A stretch of DNA of 41,373 nt from Bacteroidales bacterium (lineage in GTDB: Bacteria > Bacteroidota > Bacteroidia > Bacteroidales > ML635J-15): the NCBI GenBank assembly GCA_028702675.1, contig JAQVOJ010000014.1, positions 1 through 41,373 on the forward strand, written 5' to 3'. A model generated the notes under the pieces. It saw nothing but the letters and a program-made list of their open reading frames with translations. It did no database searches and was not told the origin of the DNA. Positions 27,501 through 36,790 of the stretch are shown piece by piece (the stretch's first letter is position 1; each line of letters begins with the position of its first letter). Position numbers and translations under genes: made by a program.

Positions 27501-28834
27501 GAATGGGTGAAATGCGATTAATTGATAAAAAGACAGGTATAAATTTAATGACTAATACTATTCCTTACGGTAGTTCTCTTTTTGTAAAAGATGGTCAAGA
27601 AATTGAAAAAGGTTCATTAATTTGCAGTTGGGATCCATTCAACTCTGTAATTATTGCCGAAGTTGGCGGTAAAGTTGAATTTGAAAATGTAATTGAGGAT
27701 ATTACATACAGAGAAGAAAGTATTGAAGCTACTCGCCGTCCTGAAAAAGTAATAATAGAAACTAAAGATAAAAGCAAAATTCCTGTATTACACATAAAAT
27801 CATCGAAAAAAGAAATCCTTAAAACTTATAACCTCCCTGTTGGTGCTCATATTACTATTAATTCCGGCGATAAAGTAGCGCAAGGAGATGTTTTAGTTAA
27901 AATGCCTAGAATTGTTGGTAAAGGTGGAGACATTACAGGTGGACTACCACGTGTTACTGAATTGTTCGAAGCCAGAAATCCATCAAATCCCGCCGTTGTA
28001 AGCGAAATTAATGGTCAAGTAGAATTTGGTAAAATAAAAAGAGGTAACAGAGAAATTATTATTACTTCAAAAGAAGGTCAGGTTAAAAAATATCTTGTTC
28101 CATTATCAAAACAAATCCTTGTCCAAGAAAGTGATTTTGTTAGAGCTGGTACACCTCTATCGGATGGTGCAATAACTCCAATAGATATTCTTACAATTAA
28201 AGGACCCACAAAGGTACAGGAGTATATTGTAAATGAAGTACAGGAAGTTTATCGCTTACAGGGTGTTAAAATTAATGATAAGCATTTTGAAGTAATCGTT
28301 AGACAAATGATGCGTAAAGTGTTTATCGAAGATCCTGGCGACACTCGATTCCTCGAAAAATCTATTGTTGACAAATGGGAATTCCGTGAAGTAAACGATG
28401 ATATTTTTGATAAAAAGGTTGTGGTTGAAGCCGGCGATTCCCCTAATGTTCATGCAGGTCAAATTATATCAGCACGTAAATTGCGTGACGAGAATTCTCA
28501 GCTAAAACGTAGAGACAAAAAGTTAATTGAGGCTAGAGATGCTATTCCTGCAACATCAAGCCAAATATTACAAGGTATTACAAGAGCAGCACTGCAAACA
28601 AAAAGCTTTATGTCGGCTGCTTCGTTCCAAGAAACCACTAAAGTACTAAACGAAGCTGCTATAAGTGGAAAAATCGATAAACTCGAAGGATTAAAAGAAA
28701 ATGTTATTGTAGGTCATTTAATTCCTGCCGGAACTGGTATGCGTGAATATAGAAATTATAAAGTAGCAAATCAGGAAGAATTAGAAGCTGCATACAAAGC
28801 TTTAGAAGAATACCAAGTAACTAATAAAGAATAA
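24551..28834 (+). CDS. rpoC: DNA-directed RNA polymerase subunit beta'
   Basis: 1427 residues. The first zinc site uses Cys66, 68, 81 and 84. The catalytic NADFDGDQM (470-478) carries the three Mg2+-binding aspartates 472, 474 and 476. The second zinc site has Cys815, 889, 896 and 899, each one residue from its E. coli counterpart. The trigger-loop region [16 protein letters not shown] is intact. The protein is a single uninterrupted chain. The stop is followed by TT and the ATG of the DUF3467 gene (TAATTATG). Confidence 0.99.
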   Translation: MAFRKDNKAKPNFDYIRIGLASPEEILDRSSGEVTKPETINYRTYKPERDGLFCERIFGPVKDYECHCGKYKRIRYKGIVCDRCGVEVTEKKVRRERIGHIKLEVPVAHIWYFKTLPNKIGYLLGFPSKKLDSIIYYERYVVIQPGVKEAEGIQYLDFLTEDEYLEVLDSLPKDNHLLEDDDPNKFIAKMGADAVYDLLSRLDLDTMSYDLRDKANKETSQQRKNEALKRLSVIEAFRASKETNRPEWMIMKVIPVIPPELRPLVPLDGGRFATSDLNDLYRRVIIRNNRLKRLLEIKAPEVILRNEKRMLQESVDSLFDNSRKSNAVKTDANRPLKSLSDSLKGKQGRFRQNLLGKRVDYSARSVIVVGPELKMHECGLPKDMAAELYKPFIIRKLIERGIVKTVKSAKKIVERKDAVIWDILENVLKGHPVMLNRAPTLHRLGIQAFQPKMIEGKAIQLHPLVCTAFNADFDGDQMAVHLPLGNAAILEAQILMLASHNILNPANGAPITVPSQDMVLGLYYLTKDRKGSMGEGKTFYSPEEVIIANNEGKLDLHAIIKVRIDDIDTDGNKINHIIETTCGRVLLNQVVPQKVGYINEILTKKSLRQIIGMVLKRCGTAATANFLDDIKSLGFNTAFNGGLSFNLDNVIVPDEKIRMIESGYAQVEEISNNYEMGVITNNERYNQVIDVWTHINAKLTHEVMKQLATDNQGFNSVYMMLDSGARGSKEQIRQLCGMRGLMAKPQKSVATGSEIIENPILSNFKEGLSILEYFISTHGARKGLADTALKTADAGYLTRRLVDVAQDVVILEEDCGTLRGLVATAIKKNEEVVETLYERILGRTAVHDIYHPLTGEIIIEAGEEITEEIATQIEESPIEEVEIRSVLTCESRKGVCSKCYGRNLASGRMVQKGEAVGVIAAQSIGEPGTQLTLRTFHVGGVAGNIAAESSIRAKYNGIIEFDDLRTIEHFNSTSNQTEEKVVGRMGEMRLIDKKTGINLMTNTIPYGSSLFVKDGQEIEKGSLICSWDPFNSVIIAEVGGKVEFENVIEDITYREESIEATRRPEKVIIETKDKSKIPVLHIKSSKKEILKTYNLPVGAHITINSGDKVAQGDVLVKMPRIVGKGGDITGGLPRVTELFEARNPSNPAVVSEINGQVEFGKIKRGNREIIITSKEGQVKKYLVPLSKQILVQESDFVRAGTPLSDGAITPIDILTIKGPTKVQEYIVNEVQEVYRLQGVKINDKHFEVIVRQMMRKVFIEDPGDTRFLEKSIVDKWEFREVNDDIFDKKVVVEAGDSPNVHAGQIISARKLRDENSQLKRRDKKLIEARDAIPATSSQILQGITRAALQTKSFMSAASFQETTKVLNEAAISGKIDKLEGLKENVIVGHLIPAGTGMREYRNYKVANQEELEAAYKALEEYQVTNKE

Positions 28835-28836
28835 TT

Positions 28837-29157
28837 ATGGAAGATAAAGCAAAAAAAAATCAAGTTAATATTGAGCTAAAAGAAGATGTGGCTCAGGGTG
28901 TTTATAGTAATTTAGCTGTTATTACTCATAGTAATGCAGAATTTGTAGTGGATTTTGTAAGAATAATGCCAGGCTTACCTAAAGCTCAAGTAAAATCCAG
29001 AGTAATTCTTACTCCCGAACACGCTAAGCGTTTAATGATGGCACTTCAGGACAATATTAAAAAATTTGAACAAGCTAATGGCGAAATTAAAGTTAAAGAC
29101 CCAAATAAAGGTCCCATAATGCCACTTACTTTTGGTGGACCTACAGCTCAAGCTTAA
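28837..29157 (+). CDS. DUF3467 domain protein at the end of the rpoBC operon
   Basis: A 106-residue protein recognised as DUF3467 from the block VNIELKEDVAQGVYSNLAVITHS, then EFVVDFVRIMPG and RVILTPEHAKRLMMALQDNIKKFE. The fold looks like beta strands followed by a helix. There is no signal peptide or membrane segment, and the tail is rich in Pro and Gly. Its function is unknown to me. It is the last gene before the operon terminator and starts two bases after rpoC, so it is co-translated with RNA polymerase. This suggests, but does not show, a role with transcription. Confidence 0.85.
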   Translation: MEDKAKKNQVNIELKEDVAQGVYSNLAVITHSNAEFVVDFVRIMPGLPKAQVKSRVILTPEHAKRLMMALQDNIKKFEQANGEIKVKDPNKGPIMPLTFGGPTAQA

Positions 29158-29161
29158 AAAA

Positions 29162-29209
29162 ATGGATAAAAAAAATGAGGCAATTAATTGTCTCATTTTT
29201 TTTATCCAT
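29162..29209. terminator. bidirectional terminator between the rpoBC operon and clpS
   Basis: Eighteen bases (29162-29179: ATGGAT, eight A's, TGAG) pair perfectly with 29192-29209. The loop contains CAATTAATTG, which can add more pairs. The A8/T8 blocks supply a T tract on either strand. It is only 4 bases after the DUF3467 stop. Confidence 0.85.
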
Positions 29210-29237
29210 TGATCCTATTAAACAAGATTTATTGAAA

Positions 29238-29516
29238 CTATTCAATTGTAACATTGAGACCCTTAATTATAAACAAATCTTTTAAGGGCTTAAGACTATC
29301 GAAAACTCCGGCTTTAATTTCACATTTACCTTTATAATGTGCGAGTGTGGCACACTGTTCAGCTTGAATAATATCATGATGGCAAATTTCTATAAGGCAA
29401 TCAATAACATATTCAAATGTGTTAACATCATCATTATGTAGTAATAAAAAATGCTGCTTAAGCTCAATGTTTTTTTGATTAGATTTAAGTTCACTATTTT
29501 GTTTACCTGCACTCAT
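29238..29516 (-). CDS. clpS: ClpS-like ATP-dependent Clp protease adaptor
   Basis: A 92-residue adaptor that delivers N-degron substrates to the Clp unfoldase. The N-terminal 20 residues are a flexible tail. The core LLLHNDDVNTFEYVIDCL holds the alpha-amino-binding Asn28, Asp29 and Asp30. His60 in LAHYKG completes the pocket (E. coli Asn34, Asp35, Asp36, His66). The usual Val-His-x-x-Gly is Ala-His-Tyr-Lys-Gly here. It lies 29 bases downstream of the giant SPOR-domain gene on the same strand with no visible promoter, so the two are probably co-transcribed. No clpA-type gene is nearby. Confidence 0.88.
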   Translation of the reverse strand: MSAGKQNSELKSNQKNIELKQHFLLLHNDDVNTFEYVIDCLIEICHHDIIQAEQCATLAHYKGKCEIKAGVFDSLKPLKDLFIIKGLNVTIE

Positions 29517-29545
29517 ATTGCAATAATACTAAAAATATTTGAATT

Positions 29546-32500
29546 TTACAATACCTGATTCAATGGAATTCTTTGCCCATTACGTAATACAACAATAAAT
29601 GCATCATTTATACCATTTCCTTTTGCTCTTTTCTGATATATTAATGCTTCTTGATAATTTGATAATGGACCAAGCCGATAAATAACTAAACCATTATCGT
29701 ATCTAACAATTTTAATACCTGCCTCTTGTGCAATATTCTCAAATCGTTGTAATAACATATCTTCAACTTCGCTATGATATGCTCCTATTTGAACATAAAA
29801 CTCAGTTTCTAAATTTTCTGCGGTTTCTGTTTTTTCTTTGTCATCTTGTACAATTACGTCTGTGTCGCTTATTGTGTCATTAATAACATTTATTTCATTA
29901 GCATCATCAGAATGCCTAACATGCACACTTTCCGAATTTTTGGCAAGGTCTTCCGCTGTCATATTAGCTAATAATTGTAAAGCTTCGTTTACAGTTACTT
30001 TTTTACCGTAAGCATAAGCCGACACAAATGCATCTCCAATACCCGATAGCTTTATCCTATCTCTATTCGCTATCACAGAATTTAAATCATAATAAGTACC
30101 ATTAAGATGCCTTATGTAACCATTATCAGCAAACTCAATATAGTCGGTAGTTATACCATATAACAAATTAGGTTCTATTAAATTTTTTCCTGCTCCTATT
30201 TGAACTGTTAAGAAAACATTATGTGTAGCATTTACGTTTCTCGGTTTTACATCATCACTCATTTCTTCGTGCACATTCTGCTTATTAGTTGCAATACCAT
30301 TAGTCCCATTATATTCTAATACAACATATTGTGATGTTTCATTATAATCTTGGTTATTTTCAACCATATTAATCTCATCAGCCGATTGTTGATTATATGC
30401 CAAAATATCTTTTTGTGCCAATAAGCGATTAGCCTCATAAATTGAAATACGATTACCATTGTAGTAAGCAACTATAAATGCATCGTTAAACCCTTGTGCT
30501 TTAACTCTTGGCAATGCAGTATTGGCTCCTTCAAATGTATAAAAAGTGCCTACCATATACCTTATAATATTTCGGTTTGGAATTTCTTCGTAAAACAATG
30601 GCGACATATTGAATCTACTCTCAGGCATTAAGCGATTGTATGCTGCAAATTGTATCCTAAACAATAATCCTAATTCTGTAACATCCTTATTATTTTCTTG
30701 TTCCGGGAAATTATCCTCTAAATCGAGTATTTTAAAAGATGGAGTATTACTTCTATCATATGTTTTTGTTAAACCGTCTTCATCTGTATCAATAACTATT
30801 TCAGCATCTGTTAAAACTGTATCTAATAAAACCTCATTATTGTAATTATTCGTTTCCTCTTCGGATGATTCTGATACTTCTACTAATAATGGTTTTTCTA
30901 TCATCGACATATCATCTGCCATACGTAAAGTGATTGCTTGATTATTTAAAGCATTAGCTTTATCGTCATATTTTTTTGCTTCCTTGTGTAATTCATTCTT
31001 CTCTTTTTCTGTTAGTTTTTTATTGCTTGAGATGTATTCTGTAATTTCAATTGATTTTTTATGATACTCATCTGCTTCTCTTAATATATTGTTAGTATAA
31101 GAATATATCTCAGCATTTTCTACTTCAATACTGTCTATTAAGCGACGCTTGTTTTCATATACAAACAAATTCATACCTAATTCAGTCTCATAAAGATTAT
31201 TCTCTTGCTTAATTTTTTTGTTTTCTAATTTTCTGTATTTCTTCTCTTCTCTTTTGGGGGACAAGTCCTTATATTTAAGCTTCTCTATTCTTTCATTTGT
31301 TTTATATACTTTTTTTGATAACTTCTTCTGCTTTTCTGTATAAGAATTGTATCGTTTTTCTGTAGTTTCATCCTTAACTATAAGCTCTATATAAAATGCT
31401 TCGTCTTCCATCTCTATTTCTAAAGCATCAAATTCTGAATAATAGTATTCAGTATTAATAACTGAATCTTTGCTGTTATCTGAAATTATTTCATGTTTGA
31501 TTTCGTTTTCCGTTAATTCATATTCATTTACTTGCTCATTATCAACAATATTATCGGCAATAACCTCATCTTCTGATAATTGGGGGATTGTATCAGTTTT
31601 AGATATAAGGAGTTCATTATCTTCGGCTTCATCATAAAGTGTGTCAACACGATTTGTGATTTCGTTGTCTGCAACTATTTGAGTATCTACACTATCGGTA
31701 AGTTCAACTAATTCGTTATTTTTTATCTCAATAGTATCGCTTAAATAACCTTCATCGGCAACAATACCATCGGCAACTAGCTCAAATTCATAATCATTAA
31801 TATCATTTAATCGCAATTTGTGCTGTTCTAAAACTTTTTCAGCTACTTTTGCTTCGTCTTTTTCAGCCACATAATTGGCAATAGCAATTGTCCTTATCGC
31901 TTCATCTGCTAACTCATCAGCTTTTTGTATTCTTGCTTCATATTCTTGTTCATTTATTTTACTCCTATTGTTATTAGCATCATTTCTTATCGTTTTAGCT
32001 GTATTTAATAAAGTATCGGCAAGCTGTACTAGTGTTTTGGCGGTTTCTTCAACCGATTTATATACAGTTTTTTTGTTATCTATTAAGTCTTTTCCAGTAT
32101 TATAAGCCAATAAAGATATTTCTTCATTGTTTTCTTCAACTTGTTTCTCAATATTATTAAGTTCTTCTTGTGCTTTGTTTATTTGTTTTTGTATCTTTTG
32201 CTTTTCAGTTTGGTCAGCTACTACCAAATCCGATTCTAATTCTTTAATTATTAAACTTTTATTATCTATTTCTTTATTAAATTCTATATTTTCGGCAGAA
32301 AGTTTATCAATTTCTTTTGTTGTATTTTCTGAACTTGCAGCTAATTCATCAATAGTTTCGCTAATGTTCTGCTCTGTATATAAGTTATATTCAGAAACTG
32401 TAACAGCATTCTGTGCCATCCATGCTTCAGTTGCAATCATATCCGAACTTGCAGAATGTACTCTATTGTTAAACTCTTGAATCTTACTATTTTCGATATT

Positions 32501-35500
32501 CAACTTACCTATTATTTTTTCTTGGTCTTTTAATAAGTTTTCGCCAAGTACTATTACTTCACCAAGCAGAACATATTTATAATCTGAAGTATTATTATTT
32601 AAGGCATTACTCTTTGTACTATATTCAGAATAATCTTGTTCAATTTCTTTCGCTTTCTGTTGTTCTACTTCGCTTAATACATTTTCATTTTCGTTAATAA
32701 TACTTGTATTAATATTATATAGGGTATTATGATAAAGAGCAATATATTGTACAGCACTATCTAATGCTTCTTGCCGATGCGTATTTAATACAAGTATTTG
32801 ATCTCCTATTACCGACTTTTCATAACTATTAGCGCTTTTAAATGTATTTGATAATGTTTGAATTTCTATATTTAAAGAGTCAGCAATGCTCAAATATAAA
32901 TCAGCATTATAAGCGTATTTTAAACATTCTTTTTTAAGAGCCAAATACTTACTTTCTGTTTCGCTCTCAATAATTGGAACTACTATTTTATTATAGTTAT
33001 CAGTTATGCTTTTTGCTTTGTAGTTTATACTACTTGATACTAAAACGGTATCTTCATAATTTTTAATGTCTGCGTCTGTAATTACAGCGTATGCATTTCG
33101 GTAACTATTAACAGCTTTTTCTTTGTATTGTGCTGCTTCTATAATATAATCTTGTTTAATAGATTCATCATCTATCGTTTCAGAAAATTCTAATAGCTCG
33201 TTTGATTTAGCGTTAAGTATTTTTGCGTCTTCCTGATACTTGGCAGACAATTCTGTTTTTTCATTATCTGTTATAGTTGATTTAATGTCATCATATTTTT
33301 GATTATAATATTCATATTTTTCCTCATTTACAATAATTTCTTGTTGCGATAGTTCGGCATGTTCTTTTTTTGCATTTTTATAATCATTAATAAAATTATC
33401 TGCTAATAGTATTTGTTTTTCAGCATCTGTTTCAGATTCAATTTTAATAATGTCATCTTCGAGATTAGCATAAAATTGCTCAATTCGCTGTTTATCCTCT
33501 TCTGTTTTTGCTTTACTCACTGAATCTATTTTCTCAATTTCAGAGGTAATATCTTCGGTTTTTATAGCAATTAATTCATTATCGTCTAATACAAATTGTG
33601 TTGTATCCTCCACATTATCAGCAACTAAGGTATCAACAACAATTTCAGAAATTTCATTATTATAATCAACTAATTCATCCGAATTAGACAATGCATTATT
33701 AATATCATTATTTATTTTAACAAGCTGTGTTTGGTTTTCACTTATTTGTTCGGTTATCTCTTCCCTTGTTTCTATATCATTAATTGAATCAAGCTTTTTA
33801 GCGAGTATTTCAGATTCTTCGATTAAGTCTTTTGCAACAGAAATTTTTCCATCAATAATTCCCTCATATTTAGGATTAATTTCAAGCTTATGAAGTTTTT
33901 CATACTCATTGATTAGTTTCTTATTGGCTTCTTGTTGTTCCTTAATATGATTATTTTCAGTAATTAAGCTATCGAAATCGATTTGGGGTTTTACAAAATA
34001 ATCGCTACTATTTAAAATATCTGTCTGAATTTTAGCTAAATCTTTAAGGCTTTTCTGATTTTGCTTATTAATTAAAGCATTAGCTTGTTGTCTGATATCT
34101 TCATTTTTGTAAGTAGAATCATTTTCACTAAGAGTGTAAAATTGAGGAATCAATTCTTCCGAAAAACGATAACTCAACTCCGATTCATGCAAACTTCTTT
34201 TTGTAAATTCATATTGAGTCAGCAATGTTTTGTATTCGCTAATTTTTGCTGTTCGTTGTTTCTCAAGTCGTTTTATTTCTAAAAGGTTTTGTTGCTGTAT
34301 TGTTTTGTCTGAATTTGATAAAGTCCTAATACCTAATACTTCAATTGTTGAATCTATTTCAGCAATCTCAGTTTTAATTTTGTCTATATTTACTATATAT
34401 GTTTCTATCTTATTAGCATTATCGCTTTTTGCTTTTTGTTTTTGTGATAAGTATTCCTCTTTAGAATTATCAACATTCAATAGATTCAGATTCTTTTTAA
34501 TTTGATTTAATTTCTCAATATCGCTACTAATATTTTCAGATATCTTACTATAGCTTCTAAATTCATCTGTATAATAATTTAAATTTGTCTGATTAGTAGA
34601 TAATAGCTTGTTGTAATAACTGTTTATTTTCAATATTTCGTCAAGGAGTAGTGTTTTTTCAAAAATTTGCTCATCAATTTTTGAGAGTTCTATTTCGATT
34701 TGTTTTTCGCCTAAGTTGGAATTAGAAATTTCGTCTCTAAGTATATATAGTTCATTTATTTCGTTAACATATTCTTCTAACTTAATTTCGGAATTATTAA
34801 TAATACTATTGTAGTTATCGATTTTTTCCTCAATACTTTGTATTAAATCCTGAATAGAAACATATAATTTATCGTAAACATCATTATTAGAAGAATCTTG
34901 CAAAAATGCATCATCTTCAAAACTCAACAATACACTATCATTTTCTTCATAATTATAATCTGATATAGCAAGCCTATCCATATCAACTTTATGCATATCA
35001 GCAGTAATTGTTGTGTTAACTTCTAGTTTAGCATGTTTCCTCACGTCTGAAATATTATCAAGCACATAAATTTCAGGACTTTTGTTTACAAGAATTTTGA
35101 AAATACTTAATTTTCCGGCTTCTGTTTCACGTGTAGAAGCAAACCAAGCTTCTTCGCCATACAGGTCTGTTACATACATAATATCATCAAGGGGAGTATT
35201 TATAGGAAAATCTAAATTAATCGGGTCATCAAATTCTCTCGAATTATCATCATACTTTGCACTAAAAATATCATATCCACCCATGCTATTATGTCCTTTT
35301 GAGCTAAAATATAATACATTACCGCTAGGATGCAAAAACGGATAATTTTCATCCTCATCAGTATTAATATTACCACTTACAGGTCTAGGATTAGACCATT
35401 TGCCATTTTGCTGCTCTACCAAATAAATATCCAGAGAATTGTTTCTGTTATTACCATAACTACTAAAAAAAGCTTTATTATGCTGATGCGAAACATACAT

Positions 35501-36124
35501 CAAGCTTTCGAAATTTCGGCGTTTGTCAAATTTTGATCTAAATTCATCGGGAGTTTTTACAATTTCGCCATACGCATAAGAAAGTTCGTATGAGAAATAA
35601 AATTTATCTTGATTTACTTGTTTCTTATCAATTACATTAAGATTATAAGCAAACCGGACTAATTCTTCTCCATTTTTTGCCATATCCCTCTGTCTTTCAA
35701 AAGGATACCTTTCCTGAATTTTTTCATCTACTTTATCTACAAAAGTGTCATAATTAGTTAATGCTCTGTCGAACATATATTGAAGGTGATATGCAAGCCC
35801 TAAATAATAATATGCCTCTCCTTCACCGTTTTGAGCAGCATAATTTAAGAATTTTATGGCTTTTCGTAAATCTTCATTCGTATATACCATACAGGCACCA
35901 TAAGCAAGATTGAAATATGGCTCTCGTGGATATAATGTTATTAATTGGGAATAGTCTCTCTTTGCATTAAGGTAATCTTCGGATTCAAAAGACTTTACTG
36001 CTCTCTTAAAAACTTTTTCTTCGCCTGGATTTAGTTCTACTCCAATACTCTGAGCCTTAGCATTAATACAAAACAGACTAATGCTTAAAACAATTATACC
36101 AATAATAATCTTTCTATTCCTCAA
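29546..36124 (-). CDS. giant exported protein: TPR, PD40 propeller, coiled coil, three SPOR-like repeats
   Basis: 2192 residues. An N-terminal signal peptide (about 1-24, cleavage near AKAQ) precedes TPR-like helices (about 36-130) and a PD40/WD40-like propeller region (about 205-345, with YPFLHPSGNVLYFSSKG and GGYDIFSAK). Next come about 1400 residues (390-1780) of almost purely charged helical and coiled-coil sequence rich in Glu, Asn, Ile and Lys, broken by acidic linkers. The C-terminus has three SPOR-like modules at 1818-1902, 1968-2052 and 2106-2192, each ending in a G-x-x-DAF(I/V) strand and a G-x-(R/K) turn. SPOR domains bind peptidoglycan glycans. No T9SS sorting domain or lipobox is seen. 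The start must be TTG at 36124: the frame is closed upstream and the signal peptide follows directly. Inference: a periplasmic scaffold or wall tether. I know no named homologue. Confidence 0.85.
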   Translation of the reverse strand: MRNRKIIIGIIVLSISLFCINAKAQSIGVELNPGEEKVFKRAVKSFESEDYLNAKRDYSQLITLYPREPYFNLAYGACMVYTNEDLRKAIKFLNYAAQNGEGEAYYYLGLAYHLQYMFDRALTNYDTFVDKVDEKIQERYPFERQRDMAKNGEELVRFAYNLNVIDKKQVNQDKFYFSYELSYAYGEIVKTPDEFRSKFDKRRNFESLMYVSHQHNKAFFSSYGNNRNNSLDIYLVEQQNGKWSNPRPVSGNINTDEDENYPFLHPSGNVLYFSSKGHNSMGGYDIFSAKYDDNSREFDDPINLDFPINTPLDDIMYVTDLYGEEAWFASTRETEAGKLSIFKILVNKSPEIYVLDNISDVRKHAKLEVNTTITADMHKVDMDRLAISDYNYEENDSVLLSFEDDAFLQDSSNNDVYDKLYVSIQDLIQSIEEKIDNYNSIINNSEIKLEEYVNEINELYILRDEISNSNLGEKQIEIELSKIDEQIFEKTLLLDEILKINSYYNKLLSTNQTNLNYYTDEFRSYSKISENISSDIEKLNQIKKNLNLLNVDNSKEEYLSQKQKAKSDNANKIETYIVNIDKIKTEIAEIDSTIEVLGIRTLSNSDKTIQQQNLLEIKRLEKQRTAKISEYKTLLTQYEFTKRSLHESELSYRFSEELIPQFYTLSENDSTYKNEDIRQQANALINKQNQKSLKDLAKIQTDILNSSDYFVKPQIDFDSLITENNHIKEQQEANKKLINEYEKLHKLEINPKYEGIIDGKISVAKDLIEESEILAKKLDSINDIETREEITEQISENQTQLVKINNDINNALSNSDELVDYNNEISEIVVDTLVADNVEDTTQFVLDDNELIAIKTEDITSEIEKIDSVSKAKTEEDKQRIEQFYANLEDDIIKIESETDAEKQILLADNFINDYKNAKKEHAELSQQEIIVNEEKYEYYNQKYDDIKSTITDNEKTELSAKYQEDAKILNAKSNELLEFSETIDDESIKQDYIIEAAQYKEKAVNSYRNAYAVITDADIKNYEDTVLVSSSINYKAKSITDNYNKIVVPIIESETESKYLALKKECLKYAYNADLYLSIADSLNIEIQTLSNTFKSANSYEKSVIGDQILVLNTHRQEALDSAVQYIALYHNTLYNINTSIINENENVLSEVEQQKAKEIEQDYSEYSTKSNALNNNTSDYKYVLLGEVIVLGENLLKDQEKIIGKLNIENSKIQEFNNRVHSASSDMIATEAWMAQNAVTVSEYNLYTEQNISETIDELAASSENTTKEIDKLSAENIEFNKEIDNKSLIIKELESDLVVADQTEKQKIQKQINKAQEELNNIEKQVEENNEEISLLAYNTGKDLIDNKKTVYKSVEETAKTLVQLADTLLNTAKTIRNDANNNRSKINEQEYEARIQKADELADEAIRTIAIANYVAEKDEAKVAEKVLEQHKLRLNDINDYEFELVADGIVADEGYLSDTIEIKNNELVELTDSVDTQIVADNEITNRVDTLYDEAEDNELLISKTDTIPQLSEDEVIADNIVDNEQVNEYELTENEIKHEIISDNSKDSVINTEYYYSEFDALEIEMEDEAFYIELIVKDETTEKRYNSYTEKQKKLSKKVYKTNERIEKLKYKDLSPKREEKKYRKLENKKIKQENNLYETELGMNLFVYENKRRLIDSIEVENAEIYSYTNNILREADEYHKKSIEITEYISSNKKLTEKEKNELHKEAKKYDDKANALNNQAITLRMADDMSMIEKPLLVEVSESSEEETNNYNNEVLLDTVLTDAEIVIDTDEDGLTKTYDRSNTPSFKILDLEDNFPEQENNKDVTELGLLFRIQFAAYNRLMPESRFNMSPLFYEEIPNRNIIRYMVGTFYTFEGANTALPRVKAQGFNDAFIVAYYNGNRISIYEANRLLAQKDILAYNQQSADEINMVENNQDYNETSQYVVLEYNGTNGIATNKQNVHEEMSDDVKPRNVNATHNVFLTVQIGAGKNLIEPNLLYGITTDYIEFADNGYIRHLNGTYYDLNSVIANRDRIKLSGIGDAFVSAYAYGKKVTVNEALQLLANMTAEDLAKNSESVHVRHSDDANEINVINDTISDTDVIVQDDKEKTETAENLETEFYVQIGAYHSEVEDMLLQRFENIAQEAGIKIVRYDNGLVIYRLGPLSNYQEALIYQKRAKGNGINDAFIVVLRNGQRIPLNQVL

Positions 36125-36289
36125 TGTAATGCTTTATTCAACAACAATTATAATACAATAATAAAACAAGATTTTTTAAAATCATATAAATATACATTTT
36201 TTAATAAACTTATTGACAACTAGCAAGTAAATTTCTGCAATGTTGATAAACTTTTAAGTTGCTTAGGCTGTTTAATAATTGAAAAATTC

Positions 36290-36297
36290 TATATTTG
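36290..36297 (+). promoter_or_regulatory. -7 box (TATATTTG) of the bcp-recA operon
   Basis: A perfect TAnnTTTG 21 bases before the bcp ATG. No TTTG is found at 19 nt upstream. The 194-base divergent gap (36125-36318) holds nothing else I can identify, and I find no good promoter for the giant gene on the other strand. Confidence 0.55.
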
Positions 36298-36318
36298 TAA
36301 TAACAAAAAAATGCATAT

Positions 36319-36780
36319 ATGTCAGTTTTAAAAGTTGGAGAGAAAGCTCCTGATTTTATTGGGAAGAATCAAAATGGAGAATACGTAAAACTACAAGATT
36401 TTAAGGGTAAAAAATTGATTTTATACTTTTATCCAAAAGACAATACACCAGGTTGTACGTCTGAAGCTTGCGATTTAAGAGACAATTATAATATGTGGCT
36501 TAGCAAAGGATATCAAGTAATTGGTATTAGTCCTGATAGTGAAAATTCTCATATTAAGTTTATTGAAAAATATAATTTACCTTTTGATTTGATAAGTGAT
36601 ACAGAAAAAACAATTTTAAAATCTTATGGTGCATGGGGCGAGAAGAAAATGTACGGAAAAACATACGAAGGCGTATTGCGTACTACATATATTATTAATG
36701 AGAATGGAATTATTGAAGAAGTTTTTACAAAAGTAAAAACCAAAGAACATACAAAACAGATATTATCACAAATAAATTAA
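36319..36780 (+). CDS. bcp: thioredoxin-dependent peroxiredoxin (BCP/PrxQ type)
   Basis: A 153-residue thiol peroxidase. The peroxidatic Cys46 lies in [13 protein letters not shown] and the resolving Cys51 five residues on, the atypical two-cysteine PrxQ arrangement. The Thr43-Pro44 pair of the active site is intact. There is no signal peptide, so it acts in the cytoplasm on hydrogen peroxide and alkyl hydroperoxides, recycled by thioredoxin. It precedes recA by 10 bases, so oxidative defence and DNA repair share a transcript. Confidence 0.95.
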   Translation: MSVLKVGEKAPDFIGKNQNGEYVKLQDFKGKKLILYFYPKDNTPGCTSEACDLRDNYNMWLSKGYQVIGISPDSENSHIKFIEKYNLPFDLISDTEKTILKSYGAWGEKKMYGKTYEGVLRTTYIINENGIIEEVFTKVKTKEHTKQILSQIN

Positions 36781-36790
36781 AAATATAATA

